Shown: positions 1-8,398 of the stretch, one piece after another
How the letters are laid out: each line of letters opens with the position of its first letter
How positions within the stretch are numbered: the stretch's first letter is position 1
Position numbers and translations under genes: made by a program
The notes under the pieces: generated by a model
The model's input: the letters and a program-made list of their open reading frames with translations, nothing else
Told to the model about the DNA's origin: nothing
The model's database searches: none
Source: Ectobacillus ponti
GTDB taxonomy: Bacteria; Bacillota; Bacilli; Bacillales; Bacillaceae_G
Reading direction: 5' to 3'
NCBI RefSeq assembly: GCF_024294785.1
Contig: NZ_JANCLT010000004.1
Span: forward strand, 255,843-319,842
Length of the DNA stretch: 64,000 nucleotides

Positions 1-1
1 G

Positions 2-1072
2 GCACCCAAGCTTGCCGGACTGGTCATCAACGGGGATGATCCGACGGGCAACAGTGTAGAGGCCGTAGAGCTGAATATCCGGATCGTCAGCGCTGCCTTG
101 CTGCTGGTGCCCGTTATGAGCCTGCTGCGTGGCTTCTTTCAAGGCTTTCAGTCCATGGGGCCTTCTGCTGCGAGCGTGGTTGTGGAGCAAATATTCCGTG
201 TGCTGACGATTCTTGTTGGAAGCTTTGCGGTGCTGCGCTTCTATCGTGGCGGAACAAGTCTGGCTGTCGGCCTTGCCACATTTGGCGCTTTTATCGGTGC
301 TGCAGCCGGGCTGTCGGTATTGCTTTTTTTCTATATGAAACGACGAAAATACTTAAAGAAGAGAGAACTGGAAAGCCTTCCGCTTACAAATCAGTCCTTC
401 TTCTCCTTGTATCGGGAGCTGTTTACCTATTCCATTCCCTTTGTTGTGGTGGGCTTGGCAATTCCGCTGTATCAAACAGCCGATACGTTCACTATGAACA
501 GGCTGCTGCTCGGCATTGGCTACGGGCAGGGAGAGGCGGAGAAGGTAAACGCGATTATTGGGCTCGTGCAGATGGTTGTGCTGATACCGGTTTCCCTGGC
601 AACTGCCTTCAGTATGTCCCTTGTGCCGGAAATGACAAAAGCCTTCACAGCGCGCCGGCAGGATACGCTGTACCGGCATTTTACAAGGACCAATGGATTT
701 GTGGTGCTGGTTACCCTTCCGGCAGCGCTTGGCATGATTTGGCTGGCGGAGCCGGTCTATACGCTGCTCTTTGGCAGCGGCAATGATCCGGCGCTTGGCA
801 GTGAAGTGCTTCGGTACTATGCGGCTGCCTGTATTTTGTTTTCGCTGTTTTCGGTGACTGCCGCCATGCTGCAGGGAATCAACCAGCAGATGAAGACCAT
901 TATCGGGCTGTTAATCGGCCTTGCCCTGAAAATTACACTGAATGTGCTGCTTGTCGCTCATTTTGATTATGTCGGCACAATCATTGCAACCTACACAGGC
1001 TATACATTTTCCGTCCTCTTTAACCTCATTTGTCTATATCGGCACATCAGACGGACAGAGGAGGCGGTTTGA
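2..1072 (+). CDS. MurJ/YtgP-like lipid flippase of the MATE/MVF superfamily (5' end outside window)
   Basis: The reading frame is open from base 2, so the true start lies upstream and only the C-terminal ~356 residues are present. The protein is a chain of hydrophobic segments separated by short basic loops, with the RGFFQGFQSMGPSA and VVLIPVSLATAFSMSLVPEM signatures of the polysaccharide-exporter/MurJ family (B. subtilis YtgP, SpoVB, YkvU, YabM). Members of this family flip lipid-linked cell-wall or polysaccharide precursors across the membrane. Which paralogue this is cannot be settled from a partial sequence; it reads most like YtgP/MurJ. The end is directly followed by a short GC-rich palindrome. 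Confidence 0.85.
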   Translation, partial: APKLAGLVINGDDPTGNSVEAVELNIRIVSAALLLVPVMSLLRGFFQGFQSMGPSAASVVVEQIFRVLTILVGSFAVLRFYRGGTSLAVGLATFGAFIGAAAGLSVLLFFYMKRRKYLKKRELESLPLTNQSFFSLYRELFTYSIPFVVVGLAIPLYQTADTFTMNRLLLGIGYGQGEAEKVNAIIGLVQMVVLIPVSLATAFSMSLVPEMTKAFTARRQDTLYRHFTRTNGFVVLVTLPAALGMIWLAEPVYTLLFGSGNDPALGSEVLRYYAAACILFSLFSVTAAMLQGINQQMKTIIGLLIGLALKITLNVLLVAHFDYVGTIIATYTGYTFSVLFNLICLYRHIRRTEEAV

Positions 1073-1074
1073 AG

Positions 1075-1093
1075 TGCGGCCGGCCGCATTTTT
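1075..1093 (+). terminator. possible short terminator after flippase gene
   Basis: A 14-base perfect palindrome (TGCGGCCGGCCGCA, 1075-1088) is followed by a run of T. With a minimal loop the stem is only five base pairs, so termination strength is uncertain. Confidence 0.35.
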
Positions 1094-1185
1094 CTGTTGA
1101 AATCCGGCTGCACTTTGCATATGCTTGATGTGATGAGCAATGCGCAAAGGCTGGTTTTCGGATGTGATGGAACTGAGGTGGCAGA

Positions 1186-2124
1186 ATGTTAAATATGTAT
1201 TTGACGGATGAGAACGGAAGGCTCCAAGAGGTGGACAACATTGAGAAGGGCTGCTGGATTAATGCACTCCACCCGACAGAGGAAGAAGTGCAATATCTAA
1301 TTGAGACCTTGCATTTGGAGCATGACTTTATTAAAGACCCGCTGGACGACGAAGAACGGTCGCGGATTGAAAAGGAAGACGACAAAACACTCATTATCGT
1401 GGACATCCCAACCGTGCGGCACGACGACGACGGAAACTCCACCTATGATACCATTCCAATCGGGATGATTATTACGCCGGACTGCTTCATCACGATTTGC
1501 CTGGAGGAAAATCCGATTTTCGAGCGGTTTATCAACCAGCGGATCAAGGGCTTCTATACCTTTAAGAAAACGCGCTTTGCTTTGCAGCTTTTATATATCA
1601 TCTCTACTTACTATTTGCGTTACTTAAAGCAAATCAGCCGGAAAACGGTTGACTTGGAAAAAGAACTGAATAAATCAATGAAAAATAAGGAAATCTTCAC
1701 ACTGCTTGGGCTGGAAAAAAGCTTGGTCTATTTCACAACCTCTCTAAAATCCAATAAAACTGTAATTCAAAAGCTGACGCGCAGTGAGTATTTGCGCATG
1801 TACGAGGATGACCAGGATCTATTGGAGGATGTGCTGATTGAGAATAAGCAGGCGATTGAAATGGCGGAAGTATACAGCAACATTCTGAATGGCATGATGA
1901 ATACGTTTGGTTCGGTCATCTCCAATAACCTGAACAGCGTAATGAAGCTGCTGACCTCTATCACCATTATTTTATCCCTGCCGACCATGGTGGCCAGCTT
2001 CTTCGGCATGAATGTGGAAGTGCCATTTGGGCATTACCCCCATGCGTTTACAGTGATTATGGTGATTGCGGCAATTTTGTCCTGCACGACTGCGTTTATT
2101 TTTTGGAAAAAACGATATTTCTAG
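1186..2124 (+). CDS. CorA-family divalent metal ion transporter
   Basis: A 312-residue CorA-type magnesium (or other divalent cation) channel. The N-terminal two thirds form the soluble acidic and helical cytoplasmic funnel; two transmembrane helices close the C-terminus. The diagnostic Gly-Met-Asn motif at the end of the first helix is visible in FFGMNVEVP (GMN at residues 274-276), and the protein ends in a basic tail (WKKRYF). The ATG is preceded by GAGGTGG at suitable distance. It resembles B. subtilis YfjQ-type CorA proteins. It is a single-gene unit: a clear terminator follows and the next gene has its own leader. Confidence 0.92.
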   Translation: MLNMYLTDENGRLQEVDNIEKGCWINALHPTEEEVQYLIETLHLEHDFIKDPLDDEERSRIEKEDDKTLIIVDIPTVRHDDDGNSTYDTIPIGMIITPDCFITICLEENPIFERFINQRIKGFYTFKKTRFALQLLYIISTYYLRYLKQISRKTVDLEKELNKSMKNKEIFTLLGLEKSLVYFTTSLKSNKTVIQKLTRSEYLRMYEDDQDLLEDVLIENKQAIEMAEVYSNILNGMMNTFGSVISNNLNSVMKLLTSITIILSLPTMVASFFGMNVEVPFGHYPHAFTVIMVIAAILSCTTAFIFWKKRYF

Positions 2125-2125
2125 G

Positions 2126-2153
2126 AAATCCGTTCTTTGCAGCGGATTTTTTT
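2126..2153 (+). terminator. intrinsic terminator after corA-like gene
   Basis: Stem AAATCCG (2126-2132) pairs with CGGATTT (2143-2149), followed by a run of seven or more T. Confidence 0.75.
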
Positions 2154-2167
2154 GTATGTGATGTTAA

Positions 2168-2198
2168 AAAGACCCCTTGTTGAAACGGAAAAAGGGGC
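2168..2198 (+). promoter_or_regulatory. inverted repeat in the leader of the ycgRQ pair
   Basis: CCCCTT and AAGGGG form a small inverted repeat about 45 bases before the start of the downstream permease. It could be a weak hairpin or a protein site. It is not a recognisable Zur or Fur box. Low confidence. Confidence 0.25.
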
Positions 2199-2239
2199 GT
2201 ACAATCACAAGCATGTCCTATATGTAACGGGGTGAGTAC

Positions 2240-3133
2240 ATGCTTTTATCTATACCAAAATCATTTCTACAGATGAATACTATTTTTATTTCCATTCTGA
2301 TTGAGGCACTCCCGTTCATTCTGCTCGGGGTATTTGTATCCGGCCTCATTCAAATGTTTGTAACAGAGGACATGGTGGCCCGCTACATGCCGAAGAATCG
2401 GGTGCTGTCCATTCTGACGGCGCTGCTGCTTGGGCTCTTTTTCCCCGGCTGCGAGTGCGGCATTGTGCCCATTGTGCGCCGGCTGATTGGCAAGGGTGTG
2501 CCGGCCCATGCAGCTGTAGCCTTCATGCTCACCGGCCCGATTGTAAATCCGGTGGTGCTGTTTGCCACCTATGTGGCATTCGGGAACAGCTGGCGGATGG
2601 TTCTGCTGCGCTCTGCCGCCGCCATGGCCGTGGCTTTTACAGTCGCATTGCTGGTGTCCTTTTTCTTTAAAGGCTCCGTTTTGCGGCACGAGCCGGCAAG
2701 AGATGCTGTCCAGAAGCAGCAGACGGTGAAGGAAAAGCTGTGGGCAGTGTGTGAGCACGCAGTGCAGGAGTTCTTTTCCACGGGCAAGTACTTGATTATT
2801 GGTGCCCTCATTGCGGCAGGTGTCCAAACCTTCGTGAAAACGTCGCTGCTGCTCTCAATTGGCCAGGGGCCTTTTGCTTCGGCGGCAGTCATGATGGCCT
2901 TGGCATTTATCATGTCCCTTTGCTCAGAGGCAGATGCCTTTATCGCCTCTTCTTTTCAAAGCACATTTGCGGCCTCTTCGCTTGTTGCTTTTCTCGTGTT
3001 CGGTCCAATGGTCGACATTAAAAATATGCTGATGATGGCAGGAGCGTTCCAAAAGCGGTTTGTGGTTTCTTTGATTGCAATGATTGCCGCTGCGGTATAT
3101 ATCAGCTCTATACTGCTGCATATTGCGGGGTGA
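2240..3133 (+). CDS. ycgR: UPF0718/DUF318 permease (YcgR/YraQ-like)
   Basis: A 297-residue polytopic membrane protein of the ArsP_1/DUF318 permease family. The first half carries FFPGCECG with Cys71 and Cys73, and the second half SLCSEADAF; both are recurrent conserved elements of this family and give it an internal two-fold look. Substrates of the family are poorly defined (metal or organo-metalloid transport has been suggested for relatives). The ATG follows GGGGTGA. Only four bases separate its stop from the next gene, a YcgQ-type partner, so the two are almost certainly one transcript, as in B. subtilis ycgR-ycgQ. Confidence 0.85.
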   Translation: MLLSIPKSFLQMNTIFISILIEALPFILLGVFVSGLIQMFVTEDMVARYMPKNRVLSILTALLLGLFFPGCECGIVPIVRRLIGKGVPAHAAVAFMLTGPIVNPVVLFATYVAFGNSWRMVLLRSAAAMAVAFTVALLVSFFFKGSVLRHEPARDAVQKQQTVKEKLWAVCEHAVQEFFSTGKYLIIGALIAAGVQTFVKTSLLLSIGQGPFASAAVMMALAFIMSLCSEADAFIASSFQSTFAASSLVAFLVFGPMVDIKNMLMMAGAFQKRFVVSLIAMIAAAVYISSILLHIAG

Positions 3134-3137
3134 TGGA

Positions 3138-3992
3138 ATGGCACGCGCCTATATTTTACTTGGCTTCACGTTCTTGCTGGTGCAATTGCACATCTCAGGA
3201 GATATTACGAAATATATCAATATGAGGTATGCCTATCTTTCAAAAAGTGCTGCGGTCCTGCTGGTGCTGCTCACTGTGGTGCAGGTGATTTCTTCCTTCA
3301 GGCAGGAGCGCGGCCACGCTCACCATACTCATGACTGTGATGACCATTGCGGCCACCATCATGAGGAAGAGCGGGGCTGGAAGCGGAAGCTGACTTTTGC
3401 TTTATTTGTGTTTCCGATTTTCACCGGCTTATGCTTGCCGGTTGCGGTGCTGGATTCAGATATTGTAAAGGCAAAGGGGTTTCATTTCCCTGTTGCGGAG
3501 CCTGGCAATCAGGACCCGTTCATGCAGCGCCAGTTTCTGAAGCCGGACACAAGCATTTATTATGGAGAAGAAGGATACCGGGAGCTCATTGAGAAGGAGA
3601 AAAAACAATTTCTGCAGCGCGACTCCATTTCTTTAAATGATGCCAACTTCTTAAAAGGCATGGAGTCCATTTATAATAGTCCCGGGGAGTTTTCCGGAAA
3701 AACGCTGTCCTTCAAAGGGTTTGTCTTTGCCGATAAGAGCACCGGAAAAGAGGAGTACTTCCTGTTCCGCTTTGGCATTATCCATTGTGTGGCTGATTCC
3801 GGGGTATACGGCATGCTGGTGGAAAAGCCGGCAGGTGCCCAGTGGAAGGATGACGAATGGATTATGGCGGAAGGAAGCATTCAAACGCAGTATTATCAGC
3901 CGTTTCATACAACGATTCCTGTGCTGCATGTGACCGGTTGGACAAAGGTGGCAGCGCCCGAAGAACAGTATGTGTACCGGGGTGCAGAATAG
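3138..3992 (+). CDS. ycgQ: TIGR03943/DUF1980 family protein (YcgQ-like)
   Basis: A 284-residue protein with two N-terminal transmembrane helices, a cytosolic or surface loop extremely rich in His (residues about 60-77, HAHHTHDCDDHCGHHH), another hydrophobic segment and a C-terminal soluble domain. This architecture is that of the YcgQ/TIGR03943 family, nearly always paired with YcgR. The His/Cys/Asp cluster strongly suggests metal binding. The start is MARAYILL at 3138; upstream in-frame codons would overlap the ycgR gene and lack a ribosome site, whereas GGGGTGATGGA precedes this ATG. The pair probably moves or senses a metal, but the substrate is not known. Confidence 0.85.
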   Translation: MARAYILLGFTFLLVQLHISGDITKYINMRYAYLSKSAAVLLVLLTVVQVISSFRQERGHAHHTHDCDDHCGHHHEEERGWKRKLTFALFVFPIFTGLCLPVAVLDSDIVKAKGFHFPVAEPGNQDPFMQRQFLKPDTSIYYGEEGYRELIEKEKKQFLQRDSISLNDANFLKGMESIYNSPGEFSGKTLSFKGFVFADKSTGKEEYFLFRFGIIHCVADSGVYGMLVEKPAGAQWKDDEWIMAEGSIQTQYYQPFHTTIPVLHVTGWTKVAAPEEQYVYRGAE

Positions 3993-3997
3993 AGGGG

Positions 3998-4040
3998 AAA
4001 AGGGTTCAGAAGATAAAAACGTCTTCTGAGCCCTTTTTGT
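3998..4040 (+). terminator. strong intrinsic terminator after ycgRQ
   Basis: AAGGGTTCAGAAGA pairs with TCTTCTGAGCCCTT around a short loop and is followed by a T run. A long perfect stem. Confidence 0.9.
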
Positions 4041-4161
4041 TTTGGCTGTTTTTGCACTTTCAGCCGCTTCGTTGTATAGGCTGAGAAAAAGGGAAAGACT
4101 AGGAAATAGAACAGCGGGCAGCTTACGCTGTCCATTTGGATACAGCAAGGAGGATGGCAGC

Positions 4162-4611
4162 ATGAATCAGATGGAGAAGTTAACGGTGCAGAGCTACGAA
4201 ATGATCCGCGTGGTCGGCATCTATTTGCAGCAGACAAGTGACCGGGATTTACAAGAACTGCTGCAGCAGCATTTGCCGAATTTTCTGCAATGCTACAACC
4301 GGCTGCTGGAGTTTTCTGAAGGGGAAGAATTGCAGGTGCTGCTGATGCAGTCCCTGCAGGCCATGCTGATGGTACAGGAGGAGCAGCCGCCTCAAGGAGC
4401 GGATCTGGTTGCATGTTCATACCTGCAGGACATGCAGCAGATGGCCGCAGCATACGCTAAGGCGGCCATCGAAATTGCAAACCCGGGGGTGCGGCAATTT
4501 CTTGAAAACAGCTTTCTGGTCATCAACCGCCATGCGTATGAAGCTTGGCAGTATGTGATGAAGCGCGGTATGACCATGCCGGTGCCGGACGCCTGCCGGG
4601 AAGCAACATAA
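4162..4611 (+). CDS. CotF-family spore coat protein
   Basis: A 149-residue helical protein. The C-terminal part (AYAKAAIEIANPGVRQFLEN, then HAYEAWQYVMKRGMTMPVP) fits the ferritin-like CotF domain of spore coat proteins, which end in a His-x-Tyr-Glu...Trp/Met-x-x-x-Arg-Gly-Tyr/Met motif. Such proteins are deposited in or under the spore coat after synthesis in the mother cell. The ATG at 4162 follows a perfect AAGGAGG; the reading frame continues upstream but without a better start. It is a single-gene unit bounded by hairpins on both sides. Confidence 0.8.
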   Translation: MNQMEKLTVQSYEMIRVVGIYLQQTSDRDLQELLQQHLPNFLQCYNRLLEFSEGEELQVLLMQSLQAMLMVQEEQPPQGADLVACSYLQDMQQMAAAYAKAAIEIANPGVRQFLENSFLVINRHAYEAWQYVMKRGMTMPVPDACREAT

Positions 4612-4614
4612 CAG

Positions 4615-4647
4615 AGACAGCTTATATGCGCGGCATATAAGCTGTCT
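4615..4647. terminator. bidirectional hairpin between convergent cotF-like and SDR genes
   Basis: A 15-base-pair perfect stem (AGACAGCTTATATGC with its complement at 4633-4647) and a three-base loop lie between two genes that converge. The T tract is poor on both strands, so it may act mainly as an mRNA 3' end stabiliser. Confidence 0.6.
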
Positions 4648-4652
4648 TGGCG

Positions 4653-5438
4653 TTACAGGCTTTTCACCATTCCACCGTCCACAAGGAAGGTGCTTCCGGT
4701 CATATATGTATTCATCGCAGAAGCAAGGAACAGCACAACCTTGGCAAATTCCTGCGGCTCGCCGTAGCGGCCAAGCGGAATGATAGATTCATAGGCTGCC
4801 TGCACCTCTGCTGCTGAAATCCCCTGCTTCTCGGCAGCCGCTGCATCCAGGAAGGCCACGCGGTCTGTAGAGATGCGTCCCGGTGCTGCGGTATTGATTA
4901 GAATGCCGGAAGATGCCAGCTCCGCCGCCAATGTCTTCGTCAAACCCGTGAGAGCGACGCGGAAGGTGTTGGAAAGCAGAAGTCCGGGGATCGGTTCCTT
5001 CACTGAAGAGGAAGCAACGTTGACAATCCGCCCTCCTTGCATCCGCAGAGCCGGCAGAGCGGCACGGATCAGGCGGATGCAGCTCAGTACATTCAACTCG
5101 AAGGCATTGTACCAATCTTCATCAGCCAGCTGTTCAAATGTACCTGGCTTTGGTCCGCCGGAGTTGTTAATCAGAATATCAATCGTGCCGAATTGCTGTA
5201 CGGTTGTTTCCACGAGCTGCTGAATTTCCCCGGCTTTTGTAATATCGCACGGATGATAGGAGACCGTGCCTGTGCCAAGCGGAGCGAGTTCTTCCTGCAC
5301 CGCCCGCAGCTTGTCCGCATGGCGGCTTGTAAGCATGACGTTCGCGCCCTCGCGGACAAGCTGCTCAGCAATGGCTTTTCCAAGTCCTTGGCTTGAGGCA
5401 ACCACAAGTGCGCTTTTTCCTTTTAGCTGTAAATCCAT
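4653..5438 (-). CDS. short-chain dehydrogenase/reductase with atypical active site
   Basis: A 261-residue Rossmann-fold SDR. The cofactor loop is ASSQGLG (residues 14-20) rather than TGxxxGxG, the NNSGG motif and PGRISTDR segment are present, and the C-terminal TGSTFLVDGGM is standard. The catalytic YxxxK is missing: where it should be the protein reads SNTFRVALTGLTKTLA, giving Ser-x-x-x-Arg. This matches an SDR-like subgroup known to depart from the classical tetrad, so substrate and even catalysis are uncertain. I chose the second of two adjacent ATGs (5438) because GGAGG lies seven bases before it but only one base before the first (5444). Confidence 0.85.
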   Translation of the reverse strand: MDLQLKGKSALVVASSQGLGKAIAEQLVREGANVMLTSRHADKLRAVQEELAPLGTGTVSYHPCDITKAGEIQQLVETTVQQFGTIDILINNSGGPKPGTFEQLADEDWYNAFELNVLSCIRLIRAALPALRMQGGRIVNVASSSVKEPIPGLLLSNTFRVALTGLTKTLAAELASSGILINTAAPGRISTDRVAFLDAAAAEKQGISAAEVQAAYESIIPLGRYGEPQEFAKVVLFLASAMNTYMTGSTFLVDGGMVKSL

Positions 5439-5474
5439 CTTCATTCCTCCATTTCCACACGTACATAATTCTAT

Positions 5475-5480
5475 TATAAT
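5475..5480 (+). promoter_or_regulatory. -10 element upstream of nucleotidyltransferase gene
   Basis: A perfect TATAAT lies in the 68-base divergent spacer. No good -35 is seen at 17 bases. Transcription would begin near 5487, which argues for the ATG at 5507 as the translation start rather than the upstream in-frame GTG at 5483. Confidence 0.5.
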
Positions 5481-5506
5481 GGGTGGGAGGAAAAAATTGG
5501 AGTGAT

Positions 5507-6337
5507 ATGAAGGTGGATATTTTTACAAAAACAGCAGAGCGGGTTGCCGGGGAGTATGGAAAACTCGGGAAAGTAGAAGGAGTTATGCTTACGGGTTCAG
5601 TGTCACGCGGGTGGCAGGATCTCTATTCTGACATTGAACTCTATGTCCTGTGGAAGGAAGCGCCAGAAGAGGAAGACCGCACGGCGGTTGCAAAGGCCTT
5701 GGGGGGAGAAGTGCTTCAGCTGCACCCCTACGAGGAGGGAGAGTGGGCAGATGTATACATGGTGGATGGAATCAAGCTTGAGATCAGCGGCTTTTTGCCG
5801 GACACCGTGGAGCAGTGGATTTATGAGGTGACAGAGCAATATGATACCGATATAAGCAAGCAGCATGTTCTTGCTTCCATTGCGGATGGACGCGCACTTT
5901 TGGGTGAAGGATTGATTGTACAGTGGAAAAAGCAATGTGCCGCATATCCAGCCGGGCTGATGGCGGCGCTTATGGAAGAGCATTTGGAAACAACGGGGCG
6001 CTGGAGCAGCCGCTATGCGCTGCTGCACCGGAAGGATGTGCTGATGCTGCAGGCGGTCAAGTGCCAGGTGCTGCAGCAGCTGTGGACACTGTTATTTGCG
6101 GTAAACCGGCAGTATATTCCGCACCCTCTGTTCAAATGGAGCCGGCAGTATGCCAAGCTGCTGCCTGTTATGCCGCAGGATTTCCAAAAGCGGGCCGAGC
6201 ATGTGCTCACACAGCTGACGGAGGAAAGCGTTGAGATGCTCGAGACGATGCGCCAGGAGGTCTATGACCTGGTGGAGGCGGCAGGTACACCGGTGGACAA
6301 AGTGTACCGCCATACTTTTATACGTCCAGTGCAGTGA
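5507..6337 (+). CDS. nucleotidyltransferase-fold protein (aminoglycoside adenylyltransferase-like)
   Basis: A 276-residue protein whose N-terminus has the polymerase-beta-type nucleotidyltransferase motif: GSVSRGWQDLYSDIELYVLW, i.e. GS-x(9)-SD-x-E, where Asp and Glu would bind metal. The remainder is helical, as in the C-terminal domain of ANT/DUF4037-type proteins. Family members adenylylate small molecules such as aminoglycosides, but most chromosomal homologues are uncharacterised, so resistance should not be assumed. The ATG at 5507 has GGAG four bases upstream. It converges with the next gene on the opposite strand with only about 20 bases between. Confidence 0.7.
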   Translation: MKVDIFTKTAERVAGEYGKLGKVEGVMLTGSVSRGWQDLYSDIELYVLWKEAPEEEDRTAVAKALGGEVLQLHPYEEGEWADVYMVDGIKLEISGFLPDTVEQWIYEVTEQYDTDISKQHVLASIADGRALLGEGLIVQWKKQCAAYPAGLMAALMEEHLETTGRWSSRYALLHRKDVLMLQAVKCQVLQQLWTLLFAVNRQYIPHPLFKWSRQYAKLLPVMPQDFQKRAEHVLTQLTEESVEMLETMRQEVYDLVEAAGTPVDKVYRHTFIRPVQ

Positions 6338-6357
6338 TAAAACGAAGATTTGTTTCG

Positions 6358-7095
6358 TCAGGTAAAGCAGTACTGAAGCTTCCTGACAAACGATGCTTTT
6401 CCTTCTTGAAACTGCTTGTGTCGATGGCCGTTCGCGCCTGATGGATGCGGAAAGCCGAACAGGCAGCGCTCCTCCTCCAGCAAGCCTTCCTGTGCCAAAT
6501 GCTGCAGTGCATCTGATACCGCTTTTCCAAGAGGGATGAGCACAAGCGGATGCACAGAACGCCATTCCGGCACAAACACAGTCCGGATCCAATCCAGCAG
6601 CAGCGGGGATTTCACCATCTGCGGATTGTGTCCTGTATAGTTGAGATTGTTGCGAAACACTGGATAGCGGAGGAGGGAGCATGGGTGCAAAAGCTCTCTC
6701 CCGGCGCCGAACAGATCGGAGGAAGCAGGAATGCCCAAATAGCCGGGCAACTCCAGTTCATCGAGCATGGCGTTCAGGTTCGTGCGCATGGAGCCGGCAA
6801 AGCTGGCCTGCTGCTTGACACGCCGGACTCCTTCCTCCGGCGGTTCGCCCCGGCGCAACGCATCCAATACTGTGGTATAGGAAAGCTGCATTTGCGTCCA
6901 GCCAGGGGTGATGCCCACAATCATCACTTTTGCAGCAGTGTTAATGTAGTCGAACGGCGCATAGTAGATTTCCAGGCCGGACTCGCGCTGCAGCAAAAAA
7001 CGGGGATGCAGCAAATTCTCTCTCGTTAAGGTTTCAAGGCAGAGCAGCTCTTGCAGTGCAGGCAGAAACTCCTGCACCTGATGAATGGAAGCCAT
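6358..7095 (-). CDS. uracil-DNA glycosylase superfamily-like protein
   Basis: A 245-residue soluble protein. Two elements recall the UDG superfamily: VGITPGWTQ at the position of motif 1 (G-x-x-PG) and GFPHPSGANGHR near the C-terminus, resembling motif 2 (HPS-x-x-NG). Members with these features excise or bind damaged bases, but many of this subtype are annotated only by fold. The start is supported by GGGGTGA about six bases upstream. No obvious partner gene is adjacent; the flanking genes are a nucleotidyltransferase (convergent) and an NAD(P)-binding protein (divergent). Confidence 0.6.
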   Translation of the reverse strand: MASIHQVQEFLPALQELLCLETLTRENLLHPRFLLQRESGLEIYYAPFDYINTAAKVMIVGITPGWTQMQLSYTTVLDALRRGEPPEEGVRRVKQQASFAGSMRTNLNAMLDELELPGYLGIPASSDLFGAGRELLHPCSLLRYPVFRNNLNYTGHNPQMVKSPLLLDWIRTVFVPEWRSVHPLVLIPLGKAVSDALQHLAQEGLLEEERCLFGFPHPSGANGHRHKQFQEGKASFVRKLQYCFT

Positions 7096-7196
7096 CGAAT
7101 CACCCCATTTGCCGAATTGTACAGCAGTTTGCTGTCAAAAGAAACGAAACTCATATATAGTATACCCAAAGAGATTTGCGGGAAGGGGAAAGAAAG

Positions 7197-7817
7197 ATGA
7201 AGCTATGTATATTGGGGGCAACCGGCCGGACAGGGCTGCATCTGGTGCGGCTGGCGCTTGCAGGCGGACATGATGTGAAGACACTCGTGCGGGATGCGGC
7301 GAAGCTGGGCGATTTGCAGGGCGGTGTCTATATACTTGAAGGAAATGCAAGAGAGGCAGGAGACCTGTCAGCGGCAGTATCGGGCTGTAATGCGGTCATC
7401 AGCGCGCTTGGCACAGATGGAAACGGCACGCTCAGCTGCAGTACACCACTGCTGATGGAAGCGATGAAGCAGGCCGGAGTCAGCCGCCTCATTACGATTG
7501 GGACCGCCGGCATTTTGCAGGCGCGCAGCAATCCTGCGCTGTACCGTTTTCAGTCCGGTGAATCCCGGCGCAAATCGACCGCAGCGGCCGAGGACCATTT
7601 ACAGGCTTATTTGCAGCTGGAGCAGTCAGACCTGGATTGGACCATCGTTTGCCCTACCCACTTAATTGACGGGGAAGCGGCCGGACAGTACAGGACAGAG
7701 AAGGACATGCTCCCGGAAGACGGCCTCGCGATTACAACAGGGGACACAGCGCTGTTTGCTTACAGACAGCTCTTTTCTGATGCTTACAGCCGCAGCCGCG
7801 CCGGTCTGGCAAACTAG
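7197..7817 (+). CDS. NAD(P)H-binding NmrA/YwnB-like protein
   Basis: A 206-residue atypical short-chain dehydrogenase with an N-terminal nucleotide loop LGATGRTG (GxxGxxG). The middle carries AVISALGTDG and LITIGTAGIL segments and the C-terminal half the WTIVCPTHL motif usual in NAD(P)-binding BVR-B/NmrA-like proteins. Such proteins act as flavin or quinone reductases or as redox sensors; the substrate here is unknown. The ATG at 7197 is preceded by GGAAGGGGAAAG. It is followed by a hairpin that also serves the converging gene. Confidence 0.8.
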   Translation: MKLCILGATGRTGLHLVRLALAGGHDVKTLVRDAAKLGDLQGGVYILEGNAREAGDLSAAVSGCNAVISALGTDGNGTLSCSTPLLMEAMKQAGVSRLITIGTAGILQARSNPALYRFQSGESRRKSTAAAEDHLQAYLQLEQSDLDWTIVCPTHLIDGEAAGQYRTEKDMLPEDGLAITTGDTALFAYRQLFSDAYSRSRAGLAN

Positions 7818-7819
7818 AA

Positions 7820-7841
7820 AGCTCTCCGCAGACGGAGAGCT
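7820..7841. terminator. hairpin between convergent genes
   Basis: AGCTCTCCG (7820-7828) and its exact complement (7833-7841) with loop CAGA. The stem covers the stop codon of the minus-strand gene. T tracts are weak. Confidence 0.5.
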
Positions 7842-8325
7842 ACCAAATTAAGTATAAAGCAAACACAGCAATCATAATAAACTGTATCACAGCTTTGGCG
7901 ACGGAGCTGCTGAGGAAGCTGATGACCGTGGCCAGCGCCGCCATGAAAGCAGCCTTGGCAGCTTTTTTCTGCGCCATTTCTGTTATGAACACAGAGAGGA
8001 ATGGCACGATGAGCAAGCCAAAGGGCGGAAGGATGAAGGAGCCGATGAGAATCGAAACAACCCCGATTCGTTCTCCCCATTTGGTGCTTCCATATTTTTT
8101 GAGGAAATAGCTATTGGCAAGAAAATCTACAAGAAATAAGAAGACAGTGAACACTGCCTGCAGCACCCAGAAGGTCCAGTGCAGTTCCCCGCTGTCAATT
8201 CCAAACAGATAGACAAGAAAGCCGGCCCATAGTAAGGCAACACCTGGAATGACCGGGTACACGAGGCCGACGAAGGCAAGAATGAAGCAAGCCGCAATTA
8301 CGGCCCAAAGCACAATTTCAAGCAT
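7840..8325 (-). CDS. DUF456 family membrane protein
   Basis: A 161-residue integral membrane protein with two blocks of transmembrane helices. The pattern LVYPVIPGVALLWAGFLVY, then a charged loop and GSFILPPFGLLIVPFL, is the duplicated proline/glycine-rich motif of DUF456 proteins. Their function is not established. The frame is open further upstream, but MLEIVLW at 8325 starts at the hydrophobic segment, and AGAGGA lies at proper distance. It ends within the hairpin shared with the opposing gene. Confidence 0.75.
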   Translation of the reverse strand: MLEIVLWAVIAACFILAFVGLVYPVIPGVALLWAGFLVYLFGIDSGELHWTFWVLQAVFTVFLFLVDFLANSYFLKKYGSTKWGERIGVVSILIGSFILPPFGLLIVPFLSVFITEMAQKKAAKAAFMAALATVISFLSSSVAKAVIQFIMIAVFALYLIW

Positions 8326-8398
8326 GACCAATCCTCTCGCTTTTCCCCTGATTTTTCCTCCATGATAAGGGGAATGGGAGCGGCAAGTCAATATCGGT

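Noticed and set aside
2168-2198. Zur or Fur box upstream of ycgRQ
   Set aside because: The inverted repeat does not match the Bacillus Zur (TCGTAAT-type) or Fur consensus.
5507-6337. Aminoglycoside resistance gene
   Set aside because: Only the general nucleotidyltransferase motif is visible; no specific similarity to known resistance enzymes can be claimed from sequence reading.
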